From positions 3,906,001 through 3,970,000 of the forward strand of contig NC_051132.1 in NCBI RefSeq assembly GCF_014839805.1: a stretch of 64,000 nt of DNA. The letters are read 5' to 3'. Source of the DNA: Manduca sexta. Taxonomy: Eukaryota > Arthropoda > Insecta > Lepidoptera > Sphingidae. The position numbers were made by a program, and so were the translations under genes. Positions 12,421-23,429 of this stretch are shown one piece after another. The notes under the pieces are model-generated. The model was not told the origin of the DNA. It ran no database searches and was given only the letters and a program-made list of their open reading frames with translations. How positions within the stretch are numbered: position 1 is the first letter of the stretch; each line of letters begins with the position of its first letter.

Positions 12421-12579
12421 ATAGATCTAGAATAAGATTTTAAACCCATAGTTATTTATAGTATACGCGTATATTACAATTTTGCCATTTAATCACAAGG
12501 CATGATAGATAGACTACCATTTTGATCGCATGCATAAGTAACGAACTAAAAAGTAAAATTAGGTGATTTTACATTTGGA

Positions 12580-12960
12580 TAGGGCCCGGCTCCCCTTATA
12601 AAGGGTGGAAAAAACAGTCGTTGAGTCAAGCTTTTACCTGCCATAGGTCACTATTATTAGTACTCTGCTCCCCACGTTAAGTTTTTATTCAAAAGGGGTC
12701 CGAAACGGGTGACAATTCAAAAACGAAAGTGGGTCACGTGACGCGTCCGTTTTTTAACTCGCGTTAGTGTACAACAGTTTTGTAAGATATTATTTTAAGT
12801 TTTCGTTCTGGCATCTGTTGGTGTGCATCCAGTAACGCAGGGTTCGATTCTGGCGACCAACGGACGTAACGTTTTTTAGTCGACCCTTTTAAGTACACTA
12901 CATACACAGTGGCGAAATGTCCATATAATACGGTTTACAATACTTGGTTTTCTTATCTTT
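12580..12960. repeat. Possible degenerate repeat with a tRNA-like B box
   Basis: It contains gggttcgattctggcgacc (about 12840-12858), which resembles a pol III B box. It is followed by an agtggcgaaatgtcc word like the ends of the hAT element at 38547. Neither has a full partner here, so it is recorded only as probable repeat debris. Confidence 0.3.
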
Positions 12961-13031
12961 GAAAACTTGTTCAATGAAATTGATTTTAGTTTGAATTATT
13001 ATACTCAAATCTAAGTAAAGTAAATAATGAC

Positions 13032-13230
13032 TGCCTCGATAGCGTAGTTGAACTAAGTTACAACTGCAGTGTTGAAGTCTTGGGTTCTATTTCCGGGTTG
13101 GACAGTGATGGGTTTTTCTACTCCGTATCAGTCCGAAGCTTGGAATTTGTGTCCGATATGGCGACATGCTCGCCCCCTATCACATCATGGGACGGAACAC
13201 GCATGGCGGAAAATGGTCGGTAGAAACAAT
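13032..13230 (+). mobile_element. SINE (family 2), diverged copy
   Basis: It begins with the head word cgatagcgtagttg and continues through tgggtttttctactccgta, gtccgatatggcgacatgct and cccctatcacatcatggga. These are collinear with the copies at 8258 and 58190. The B box is mutated (gggttctatttcc). Confidence 0.72.
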
Positions 13231-13308
13231 CTTATCAAAGTGTAGTCACTTGTAAAATAAACTTCAGTCTCATAGACCATTATGTTACTCATTCAATCGA
13301 GTTGTTTA

Positions 13309-13634
13309 TAATAATATCAGCCCTGTAGTATATACTTGCCCACGGGGGGTTGAGCACGGGCCTCCTCTACTACTGAGAGGGATTAGGCCTTAGTCCACCA
13401 CGCTGGCCTAGTGCGGATTGGTAGACATCACACACCTTCGAAATTCCTATAGAGAACTTCTCAGATGTGCAGGTTTCCTCACGATGTTTTCCTTCACCGT
13501 TAAAGCGAACGATAAATTCACAAAGAATACACACATGATTTTTTAGAAAAGTCAGAGGTGTGTGCCCTTGGGATTTGAACCTGCGGACATTCGTCTCGGC
13601 AGTCCGTTCCACACCCAACTAGGCTATCGCCGCT
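13309..13634 (-). mobile_element. Full-length tRNA-headed SINE (family 1)
   Basis: On the minus strand it starts with an agcggcgatagcctagttgg head (A box) and a B box read here as the complement of ggatttgaacc. The body ends in an ata/ATT-rich tail. A perfect 12-bp duplication, tcgagttgttta, flanks it at 13297-13308 and 13635-13646. It closely resembles the copy at 48443, so the family was active fairly recently. Confidence 0.92.
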
Positions 13635-14059
13635 TCGAGTTGTTTAGTTATGTAATAATTTCTCGTTCAATGCCCGCAAGACAGTTATTTCACCATAGCG
13701 TTAGGTTACAGCGGCCTGCGATGATTTCGACACGGGTAACTGTTACAAGATTTTTCCCATCAGGGGCCTTATTCTCTATCCCGCACGTTATTTTAACAGT
13801 GCGTAACAAGCACGTAACACAACGCGTCATGTTTAGTACTATAGAAATTTGACTTACAGAATACCATTCCACGCACATTTCTCGGATATAACATGACACG
13901 GCCGCGTTACGCGTTTACACTATCATACAGAATAAGGGCCCAGTGCATGAACGAAATGGATCGTCGGAACCCAGAAATGCATTCTTCATTTGTTTATTGT
14001 GCTAAGATATTTATGTAGTTATACTGAATAGAAAAAATGGGAAGTTGCAGAGTGAAAGC

Positions 14060-14165
14060 AATTGTTAAGGCCCTCCTCCGAGCAAACTGCCTTGAGGATT
14101 CGTTTCATACATTTATGGCGCCTAATTAAGGGCGGGAGTATGCATAGATTAACGTATAATTAAAA
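14060..14165 (+). repeat. Dispersed repeat shared with 50785-50885
   Basis: Both copies contain ccctcctc.gagcaaac.gccttgag followed by a gcgcctaa/ggagcctaa word and gggcgggag/gacgggaaag. No ends or coding potential are seen. Confidence 0.55.
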
Positions 14166-14404
14166 AAGATCCTAGACTATACGAACACAGTAGTAAAAGT
14201 GTCCAGAAAGTTACATGGCTCTGTTAGACTCCACAAACAGAAGCAACAGCATCTACAACATGTGGTATATCTGTACTGTACTCGGTATCTTGGGAGTTGA
14301 GACCTTAGATGTAAAGTCTCCTGTTAAAACTCAAGTGGGCTTCGTCTTGTTTTTATCCGATTTCGAAAAAGGAGGTTATAAATTTTTCGTGTACTTTTTT
14401 TGCT

Positions 14405-14700
14405 CTATATAGGACATGTTATGGCGATCGCAATGCGCCTGATGGTAAGCGGAGTGGGGTCTAGAGTGTCGATTGAGGAAATTATCCCTCGCCAGTCGAC
14501 AGAATTATGCCGGCCTATTTGGAACTGGATATGGATATACACAAACTGATCCTGGTGACACATTAACGTAGGCCTCTATGGCGGGCTATACATCTTGTGT
14601 ATGGAGGTGGCTATCCGGGCAAATACAAATATGCTACCACCACCCACCTACTTACCGAGTTTAAAGTTAACAAATGGTTTGAAATCCGCACCGCGTCCTC
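14405..14700 (+). repeat. Interspersed repeat typical of lepidopteran genomes
   Basis: The block runs from gcgatcgcaatgcgcctgat to a track around tatccgggcaaatacaaata. From memory, such blocks recur widely in moth and butterfly genomes. There is no second copy in this window, so the call rests on recognition only. The open frame at 14595-14867 overlapping it is not coding. Confidence 0.4.
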
Positions 14701-14879
14701 TATCCTTGAAGAGCGTTCTACGTAAACACAATTCCCAATGTCCGAGGTTATCTGGAGTCGCGGGCATCATTAATCAGTGTATCCGGCGACGATTCGTTAT
14801 TTATTGTCCGTTGTGCAGCGACAAATGCGCTACACAAACCGGGGCTCGACGTGCGGCCATGTTCTAATGCTACTTTCGT

Positions 14880-16150
14880 TTCTCAGTATTTTTATGTTGT
14901 TATTTAGTTATTGGTGGCAGTAGGCAATTAGATATACTAAGTACTGCTCGTGGCACTGCGCGGGTGAATGACCTTTTCCGGAAGAAAAAATACTTGGACG
15001 GTAGGTCAAGGCATGTGTATTTGTGTGCGAAATTTCATCTAAATCCGTTTTTATTTTCCTATTTATATTTTACTTCGTTTTATAACATCAAAAAAAAATC
15101 GCATAAGAAAAGAAGTGGTTAAATATATTGTAGGACTTTATTGCTCGCAACAAGGCCCATTGTTCTATAAATATATTAAGTATTCCAATTATCTATTTGC
15201 ATGTTCTATTTCAATGTTCAGCGCAATGAATATAAATATTACTGTTTTATTGTACAAAGAAAGTCTTCACTGTATTAAAAAGTTAACAGAAATAAGAGGC
15301 CTTAGTGCACAACATGATTATACTATCAAAACTATAACTATGGATAATCTGCATATTTTGCGTTAAAGTTTAAATCAAAGTCAACTAAGCCCGTCCAACT
15401 GGTAGATAGAACGGTAGATCATAAAATTGTATCAGGACTAATTCAAACAAAAGAAGTTTTCTGATGTGGGTCTTACTTCTCCCAATAACTGCGATTGACG
15501 GCTTAATGCGTTCGGCGCAGCTCTGAGAATCTTATGCTAAATGCAGCGGATTCAATGCATAAACTCGGCCAAAGAATTCCTTTTATATATGAATTTATCG
15601 AATCGATAAGTAAGCCGTCTATATTGCGTTTTACATTTACCGGATCTGTTTGGTCGCAATCCACTTCGCGTGCGCAAAATTTAGTGGAAGCAATCGGTGA
15701 AATGTCACCTGCAGGGATTCGGAAACGTACAAATTTGTAGGTGACGGCGCTGAATGGGAGAAAATATTGCATATTTAGACTACGGGATTTCATTTTGGCA
15801 TCTATAGATAGTAAATGTTTTAAGTATGTTGAATTTGCTGTAGTATTTTTATTTGACATATAATAATATAAAATACGGCAAAGAAAATATTTGATATACA
15901 TGTGATTTCAATTCAACTACAAAAACTGCCCAATTACTTTATTTTATTTTTATTTTATTTTATTAGGACATCCAGTGGTAATTACAATAAAACTTATAAC
16001 TAAGTAAATCATTTAAGAAAAACACGTGTTAAAGGCATTACCTTCAGGCGTCACAGCATGCACCGAATGGAACTACTTATTTAGTTATTTAATAATAATA
16101 TAGTTAACAAATAAGAAAAACATCAAAGTATGTAACAATAACAAATGTGA
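14880..16150. other. Non-coding, with a weak RTE-like word
   Basis: A gcgaaatttcatctaaatcc word near 15030 resembles the fragments at 53845 and 62225. No gene is supported. Confidence 0.4.
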
Positions 16151-16156
16151 GAGGGA

Positions 16157-16556
16157 TCAATGATTGTTATCATCATTTATAACTTTTAAAACCTGAGTTC
16201 GAAAAGCTGCCAATGAGTCGCTAAATACATCTATAGACTGGCCGAGAGAATTGTAAGTTCGAGACAATCTGGGTATTGCCGAATTATATTTGAGATTAGT
16301 TCTAGTTAGTGGTGGACAAAACAGACAAACAGGCTGCCTCGGCAGGCGGCTGGGTACGCGTATTTTTATGGCTCCTAATAACGGTGGGCAATCAATATAA
16401 TTCCGTAAAATTTTGTACAAAAATAACATATCTAGAAGTTTCCTTCGGTCATTCAAACTAATCATTTTGAAATATTTTAATCGGTCAGCATAGGAATTAA
16501 GTTCTGCGTTTGACTTATTGTGATAACCGAAATAGTCGCAAACATAAATACTTTAC
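16157..16556 (-). pseudogene. Jockey-like LINE reverse transcriptase, C-terminal remnant
   Basis: The minus frame stays open for about 130 codons from 16556. It includes NSYADRLKYFKMISLNDRRK, LLDMLFLYKILRNYIDCPPL, IRVPSRLPRQPVCLF and the end IDVFSDSLAAFRTQ. The order (R..DLxFLYK.l...idCp.LL, then VPsR..R, then a short tail with iD.F..sl..F) is that of the end of jockey/CR1-type ORF2 proteins. The catalytic part of the reverse transcriptase is absent. The foldback element at 16567 lies against its 5' side. Confidence 0.72.
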
Positions 16557-16566
16557 GCCCATAAAC

Positions 16567-16931
16567 TTAAGGTGGTAGCTCAAGGTCCATTTTCATACAT
16601 TTTGTTTCGGCTTTAATCTGGGTAACTAAACAAGTATTGGCAAGTAAAGAATTTAAATTCACGTCTAGTTAGTGATTAGTTCTCGCAGTTGAAGAAAAAT
16701 GTAAAAATAATTAATAATCATGGATATTTCTGCCTTTAAAATTTCGTCATATTAAATTTTAAAGGCCGAAATATCCATGATTATTAATTATTTTTACATT
16801 TTTCTTCAACTGCGAGAACTAATCACTAACTAGACGTGAATTTAAATTCTTTACTTGCCAATACTTGTTTAGTTACCCAGATTAAAGCCGAAACAAAATG
16901 TATGAAAATGGACCTTGAGGTATCGCCTTAA
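16567..16931. mobile_element. Near-perfect foldback element with TTAA ends
   Basis: Two 178-bp arms, 16567-16744 and 16754-16931, are reverse complements with only about four mismatches. The 9-nt centre is cgtcatatt. Both ends are TTAA, which could be the target duplication of a piggyBac-type MITE (inner ends GGTGGTAGCTC and its diverged partner). No coding capacity. As RNA it would fold into one long hairpin. Confidence 0.85.
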
Positions 16932-16934
16932 CAG

Positions 16935-17835
16935 TTTAATTAACTTGAGTTCGAATGTCTCACTTCGCCATGAGGTCGGTTTAATATTATTTGGTTTTAA
17001 AACATCTATTAGCCCAAATCCCTTTTAGAATGTCATCTAACGGTACCATTTTCCGCTTAAATGCGTTCGGAAATCGTTTGAAACCACCTCGTAAAGTTAA
17101 ACAATTTGTCCAAAAGTATTTTACTTAATAAGCACTTTTACACACGTGTATACCAATTTGTGCGCTATAAAAATGAAAAAGTTTATTACCATTACGAGGA
17201 GCGTTAATAGACCCATTGTTGGATTCTGAAATTGACCGATGTAGGGTCCGCTCGGTTTGCCTACTCGGTTAATTGTGAAAGAAATTATTTCGTGAATGTA
17301 GTTTTTTTTCCTTCGTGACTACAGTTTTTGAGCCGAGCTAAATATCGCCGACCTAGTTTTGAGGTAATTTAGTTTTTTGTCCCCAGTATTTGTAGGTACA
17401 ATTTGTAAAGAAGCCGGTTTTGAAATTAAGTTGCCAAAGGAAATTGAAGGTGTAGAAAATGAGGGTAAACTCTTTAGTCGGATTTTATGTAAGCGTGACC
17501 ATTAGGCGGTGCCTTTCGTCACGGCGAGTGTAAGTCAAAAGCCAGTCTAGATTTTATTTTTTAAACTGATGCAAAATTTTGTAATTGACATAGACTGTTA
17601 ATGATTGTTTATGGCACTGGTTTCTATAAGATTCATAGACACATAGCATAAAAAAGTAATTATGTATTCAATTAATACATAACATATGGATATAACTGAA
17701 AATTTAATTATATTCATAAACAAGAAGTATATAGGCGAACTTTAAGCCAGAGGCATTTTTGCATTGCAAATGTGATAATCTAACGATGTAGTTGCTTAGC
17801 GTATTTATTTATCGTTGTTTATTGTTGTGTTGCAG
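16935..17835. other. Non-coding sequence before the first visible transporter exon
   Basis: Probably intronic, because exon 17836-17943 begins inside a codon and its frame reaches an upstream TAA (17781) with no ATG between. It ends in a good acceptor, tgttgtgttgcag. Confidence 0.55.
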
Positions 17836-20800
17836 GCTGGGAGGCGGAGGGAGAGAAGGCGCCGTTCCTCCGGAACGAGCCCGTGAAACTGACACCCGCG
17901 TGGGAGGCCACCAACCTGCCCAATGACACGCTCAACTTGAAAGGTAATCGCGTTTTAAATAACTGCCACGGGGAGAGGGCACTACACCTTTATACAAAAA
18001 AAAAACCTTATTATGGTATATATAGGTATATATAGGTAAAATAGCCTTATTATGTAGTATATAAGGTTATATTCCCGTGACACACGTAAATGTCTAGTAG
18101 CTGTCATGTTTGCCGGCAAACATTGAGATGCTTTAACATAACGTTACTTAATAATGTACTGTGTCAATTAATAGATATTGATGACATAAGTTCAGCTTTC
18201 ATCCATGATAGAATTAGTATAGAACTAATTTTTGCAAGTATTACCGAGCTTAGCCAGCCTTTGCTATCAGGCACAAATTACAAACCCGAATATTCAAAAG
18301 GTTTTAGAATCTGAAACAAACATGTTGATTGTTTTACCTTCAAATCCAGCATAGGATCTCACCGGAATATAAGAGTAGGTATTAATATTGTGTAAAAATT
18401 TGACAAATAATACATTCCAGTGGCGAAGTTGTTTTAATGTCCGTAAACGAGACGGATTAGCTGATGATCGGTGTGACACACCAAAAGAATCGTTGATGCT
18501 CTGTATGCCGAAGAAAATTTATGGGGATTAGAGAAGAAAAAAGATGTAGGGAATTATCTGGGCTTCCAGATGGAAACCCGGATAAGCCCAGATAATAATA
18601 GTGAGATAGATATCTCACTACTCTAGTAATCAATGAGTAGAGTACTGTAATTGGCAATACGTCAATCGTGTCTTAGGTATAGCCATGGACCTAGCACCGC
18701 CCAAGGACAAGTACCACATAATATTCCTGACGCTGATGCTGCACGGACTGGGCACGCTCACCGCCTGGAACATGTTCATCACCGCCAAGGACTACTTCGT
18801 GAAGTACAAGCTGGTCAACGCGCCGGACTACGCGGACAACTTCCACCCGTACGTGGGCTGGGCGAGTCAGATACCGAACCTGCTGTTCAGTTGGTTCAAC
18901 ATATTTGTTAAGATCGGGTGAGTTGACTATAATGTTGAAGCGTGACCAGGAAAATATAAAACCTGCTTTGTTTGTGCAAACTTTTTGTTTTAAAGTTAAC
19001 GTTGTCAGTATAAGAAATTAGTTCCATAATTAGCCAAATGGGCGAAGATTTATTATCCTGGTCGAAACTTCTAATCTAACTAATATTGTAAAAAAGTTTG
19101 TGAAGATGTTTGTTTGAAACAGACGCAACAACTGCTAAATGGATTTCGATGACATTTGGTTCATGGATAGGCTATGATCTGGATTTTTATCTAAGAATAG
19201 TTATAATGTCTTTTATTATTCTTGACTATAATGTGACAAATTCCTTCCCACTTCCAACGCAGTGACGTCACTTATTTGTTGTGTCGTCACATGTATCTAG
19301 TGGGTACATTAATGCCTAACTAAAACACACGCATATTTTCACAATGAATTTATGTGCACACAAGTTTTGCGACAATTAACATTTATATTAACAATATACT
19401 ACCGTAATTACAGAGGCGGCTCTAGCTCATGTGCCGCCTGTGTGCAAGAAATTCCTTAGCGCCCCCTAGGAGACAATGTAATATTTAATAATAATATTAA
19501 ATCAAAAGTTATTGTGTAAAGTAAAGAAGCCGCTTGCCAGCCTTAGCCTTGGCCGTCGCGAGCGACGCATGTCTCTTTGAAAGTGTGTCCCCTAACGCAC
19601 TGCGCCCGTGTGCAGTGCACACCCTGCACAATAGCTAAAGCCGCCTCTGCGTATTTAATTAAAATATGTTTCTGATATAAGTGTAAGTAACTCTTATGAA
19701 TGAAAAAATACTTTGACCCGCTAAATTTTTAGCCTAAAATTTGTTTTATGTTTTTAAATATTTCTTATGAATTCTTGGTAATATTTAATCTGTTTGTGTC
19801 TGTACCAAATAAATAAACACACTCCCAAACATCATCACAATTTTATTTATTTTTTTATTATAAGGTTACGCATATTAAGGAGTCTGCGATATAGCTGAGT
19901 ATATTTAATACGAGTCCTCGTATTTATCATGGTACGACCAGTGTCAGATTTATACTTTCCTCAAGTGTAGACACTTCAAGCTGTAAGCTATACTTATATT
20001 ACGGATAGTGGCAACACCACCGGTAGTGTTACCACCGTCACCGGTAGTTCAATCATCGACGAGGAATTGGCTATTGGACTTCCCTCGCACAATAGTCTTT
20101 GCAGAGACGATTTCCGACTTACCGGTATGCAGACGGCAGACGAGAAGTCCGTTACCCGACAAATAATGCCTGAGTTTGGCGTGCAGTATGCTATGCACAC
20201 CTGTAATTTTACCGAGGTCTTATTCCTAAGACAGCGAGAAGCTCAGCCCAAGAGCTGACTCCTGGGATGGTTGCGGTTGCATGTACATGAAGACCTCGCG
20301 ACCTTCGGTATAAGGGAGAGTGTAGTATAGGAGGTTTTAGTGTGTAGAATGGTTTAGTCTGGTGAGTCCGTCAGAAATAGCAAAGCGCATTTTAGCGTGT
20401 AAATGATTTCTCAATCTACATTGTGCAGCGAAATTGAATGAATGTTTGTTTTGCAGCGGCAACTTGACGACGCGCATAGTGTGGTCGTTGATGATCGAAG
20501 TGGCGATATTTGTGTTCACCGTCGTCCTGGCCATGGTGGACAGCTCCGAGTGGCCAGAGGTGTTCTTCTGGCTCACCATGGTGTCGGTCTTCTTTCTTAA
20601 CGGTGAGTTTGGAGTAATTTTTACCTCGTTTTATATGACTTCCAGATCAACTGCTGAAATGGACTAATCGAAAAGGTTCGCTCATCGCGTTGACTCCACC
20701 AGCAACACAATTAATTCTTGGGATTGCGGGTGTACAAACGGCCTTGGTTTTTGGTCCGATAAAACCAAATACGTTTTAATTTCTGTTAGCTCTGGATGAA

Positions 20801-23429
20801 ACCTGTGGCCTCTCACTCCATTCAATTCATCAGCCGTGCCACCAAAGTAATGTGTTTATTTAATATTCTGTCTGGTTTATTTTAAACAGAGTAAGTGTTG
20901 ATTAAATTCGTTATATTATTTGAATCGTTTGTTATTTTCGGTTTCGGCAATAATGCGATAACTACTTTCCCACTTCCAACGCAGTGACGTCACTAATGTA
21001 TTGTGTCGTCACATTTTTCCAGTGGGTACATTAATGCTTCACTAAAACACACGCATATTTTTACAATGAATTTGTGTGCACCTAAGTTTTGCGACAGTCA
21101 AATGTTTAAACATATTGATCTAGCTTTTTTTGTAATAAAATAAAGGTCTCTTCTATACTCTAATCGTCAATTCTAAGCCTGAAAAACTCAATTGTGTCAA
21201 ATTCCTTAACTGTTAGTGTAATTTAAAATAATCATTTGAAGCAATATCTCAAAAAGTTTTACCCGTCATTAATTTAAAATTATTTTTTCACAGCATTCAA
21301 CGCGATATTCCAAAACTCCGTGTACGGTGTAGCAGCCCGCCTACCTCCCAAGTACACTGGCGCTGTGGTGCTCGGCTCGAACATCTGCGGTACTCTGGTG
21401 GTGTTCCTCAGTTGGACGTCGGAGCTGTTCGACAGCATTCGCACCTCAGCCATATACTACTTCATAGGCGGCATGTTCGTGCTGCTCATATGCTTTGACA
21501 CGTACTTCGCGCTGCCGCTCAATGTGAGTACCATTAAGGTCGAATGTTGCCTGCATCAGTGACATTAGCTAGAAATTTAGATTAGAAAGAACTATATGAT
21601 TCGATGTTCTTGAAGTTTCAATTAGAAAATACTATATGAATAAATTGTTGAACTGCTTGCGACCCTAAGAATCTGAAATTATAATATGTATTGTTACTGA
21701 TTTGTCTGGACTAAATATTATTATGATAACAACGTCTCATCGGGAAAATTATTATTAGGTTGTTCTGCTCAGAATCAGCCCATAGTCTAGAATTTGTGTC
21801 TGATATGAGGATATTACTCAAGTTCTATCACAACATGGAAAATTCATGACGAAAAGTGGGTGTACTGGTTGCTTCTCCGCCTACCCCTTTGGGGATAGCA
21901 GGCGTGAAGTGTTATAATGTGTGTGTGTGTGTGTGTGTGCAGCGCTACTACCGGTACCACGACACGCTGCAGCAGCGCACGCTGCGCGTGAACCCGGCGC
22001 TGGCCGCCACGCCGCAGCGCGCCGCCGCGCCCGCCACGCCCTACGGCGCCATCCTCGCGCACTCCTGGGTGCAGCTCTACAACATATTCCTCACCTTCTT
22101 CGTCACGCTCACCATCTTCCCCACCGTGCATTCAGGTACTCACTACCTTACTGTATTTACAGTTTAATTTATATCAGGAAGCTAGTTATGCTTGTCTTAT
22201 GGCAAGCACAATAGTTGCCTATAAATAGAAAATTCATTTAAAACCTATAAAGTATGTAACATTAATGCCATTTTCATTCCGGGACAAAATTTGTTGTCTG
22301 ATTATGTTCCTGGCTGACATTCCATTATACACTTCATAGTATTGTATGATGAAAAATTAATACAAAGAATATTATTTTTTCAGAAATTAAACCAAACACA
22401 CCTGATTTCCTGGGCACAAAATTCATGATGATCACATGTTTCTTGACGTTTAACTTCACTGCTATGGTGGGCAACATCACAGCCAGTCTTGTGCAGTTTG
22501 TAAGTATTACTCTGTTCTGTACAAAATATTCTAAGGATTATCCAAATGTTAAGCAAAAAACTTATGAATCAGTAGATTTTGCTTGTGGTATGTGAAAGTT
22601 TTTTCTCAGAATGAAAAAAATACGATAATCGAAAGGTTTTCTACGTCACGTATAAAAATACTATGTGAATACATTGCTGCTTCAAAGAAACACAACTACA
22701 AACCGACAAGTACTCTCAAATTTATATAATATTGCAATATGTTATTCGAAATGCCGTCAACCCTCATTTATACTTATATTTCCTTTCCAGCCTAATCGTC
22801 GATGGCTAGCTTTGTTCACGACGATAAGGATACTGTTCATACCATTCTTCCTGCTATGCAATTACATACCGGACAAACGGACATTGCCCATATATGTCAC
22901 CAATGATTGGGTGTATTGGGTGGTCTCCGTGCTGATGGGCTGGAGCTCTGGCCACTGCAGCTCCCTTGGGATGATGTATGTTAGTGGGTAAGTATCTGTA
23001 ATATTTATAAAGCATACGCGTTTTATTGCCGAAGGCAGGCAGATGTGATAGAGTATTGTAAAGCAACTATCCTAGCACCAGTCATAGATATCTATAATCA
23101 AAAGTGTCTCTTCCAACTTTATGAAACTTGGGAGTGAGGATTCGTTCCTCGAGTCCGTTGGTTGCGTACATAAATATTTGTATCTTGTTTATGTTGTAGG
23201 ATAGACCCTTGTAGTTGTTGATATCCATGAAAGTGGTCCCAATACACTATTGTGTATAGTTTCTCTATCCGTAACTTATCTTCGTATTTCCAGCACGGTG
23301 GCGCCAGAGCACGCATCCACTGCGGGCATGATCGGCGGCGCGACGCTGGTGACTGGCATTGTTGCAGGCATCACGTTCTCCCGCTTCTGTCCCATCATAG
23401 TCACCATGGAGTTGTGGCGCGGCATCTAG
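17836..23429 (+). CDS. Equilibrative nucleoside transporter (SLC29/ENT), first exon missing
   Basis: A facilitative transporter of nucleosides across plasma or organelle membranes. Eight exons join in frame with GT-AG borders: 17836-17943, 18677-18917, 20457-20602, 21294-21523, 21943-22135, 22384-22499, 22791-22987, 23294-23429 (TAG). They give 454 whole codons plus a split first codon. ENT features in order: an acidic soluble N-terminus; PPKDKYHIIFLTLMLHGLGT and TAWNMFITAKDYF (start of TM1); NLTTRIVWSL; AFNAIFQNSVYGVAARLPPK (the family's asparagine/glutamine-rich TM4 region) and YTGAVVLGSNICGT; a basic loop encoded by GC-rich exon 5 (TM6-TM7 loop); and PEHASTAGMIGGATLVTGIV near the C-terminus. 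The family usually has 11 membrane segments and about 450-480 residues, so only a few N-terminal residues are missing. Which ENT paralogue it is cannot be settled here. Confidence 0.93.
18553..18645. other. Cluster of short palindromes in transporter intron
   Basis: Three inverted repeats in under 100 bp: 18553-18565 with 18584-18596 (13-bp stem, attatctgggctt); 18599-18618 (agtgagata-ga-tatctcact); and a tactct/agagta pair after that. They lie about 30 bp before the acceptor of exon 18677. Confidence 0.6.
19245..19385 (+). repeat. Intron repeat, copy 1
   Basis: It matches 20967-21105 in the same orientation. Shared words are cccacttccaacgcagtgac, gtcac...ttgtgtcgtcaca, agtgggtacattaatgc and aaaacacacgcatattt. 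Two copies of an unnamed dispersed repeat lie in introns 2 and 3 of the transporter. Confidence 0.75.
19411..19649. mobile_element. hAT-like MITE, 239 bp, in transporter intron
   Basis: The ends CAGAGGCGGCTCTAGCT and its near complement AGCTAAAGCCGCCTCTG are inverted repeats. They are flanked by CGTAATTA (19403-19410) and CGTATTTA (19650-19657), an 8-bp duplication with one difference. CAG ends and an 8-bp target site are typical of hAT elements. It encodes nothing. Confidence 0.72.
19971..20258 (+). other. Uncharacterised open frame in transporter intron 2
   Basis: A frame open for 95 codons between stops, less AT-rich than its surroundings. It has a threonine/glycine-rich start (SGNTTGSVTTVTGSS) followed by mixed hydrophilic sequence ending QREAQPKS. 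There is no upstream ATG, only an internal one near 20130. It could be a decayed transposon reading frame, an unused exon, or chance. No family is recognised. Confidence 0.25.
20967..21105 (+). repeat. Intron repeat, copy 2
   Basis: Second copy of the repeat at 19245-19385, in the next intron of the same gene. About 85-90% of the compared words are identical by eye. Confidence 0.75.
21739..21939 (+). mobile_element. SINE (family 2), 5'-truncated, abutting exon 5 of the transporter
   Basis: The body words ttctgctcagaatcagccca, gtctagaatttgtgtctga, gaaaagtgggtgtactggtt and cgcctaccccttt match the other family-2 copies. It ends ggcgtgaagtgttataa followed by (TG)11 at 21918-21939. The exon acceptor CAG (21940-21942) follows at once, so the SINE tail takes the place of the polypyrimidine tract of exon 21943-22135. 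Confidence 0.82.

Noticed and set aside
13370..13618. Open frames within family-1 SINEs (also 48554-48754)
   Set aside because: Identical peptides recur at each SINE copy; the element is non-coding.
21856..22214. Frames overlapping transporter exon 5 on both strands
   Set aside because: GC-rich exon shadows; only the frame that splices into ENT motifs is coding.
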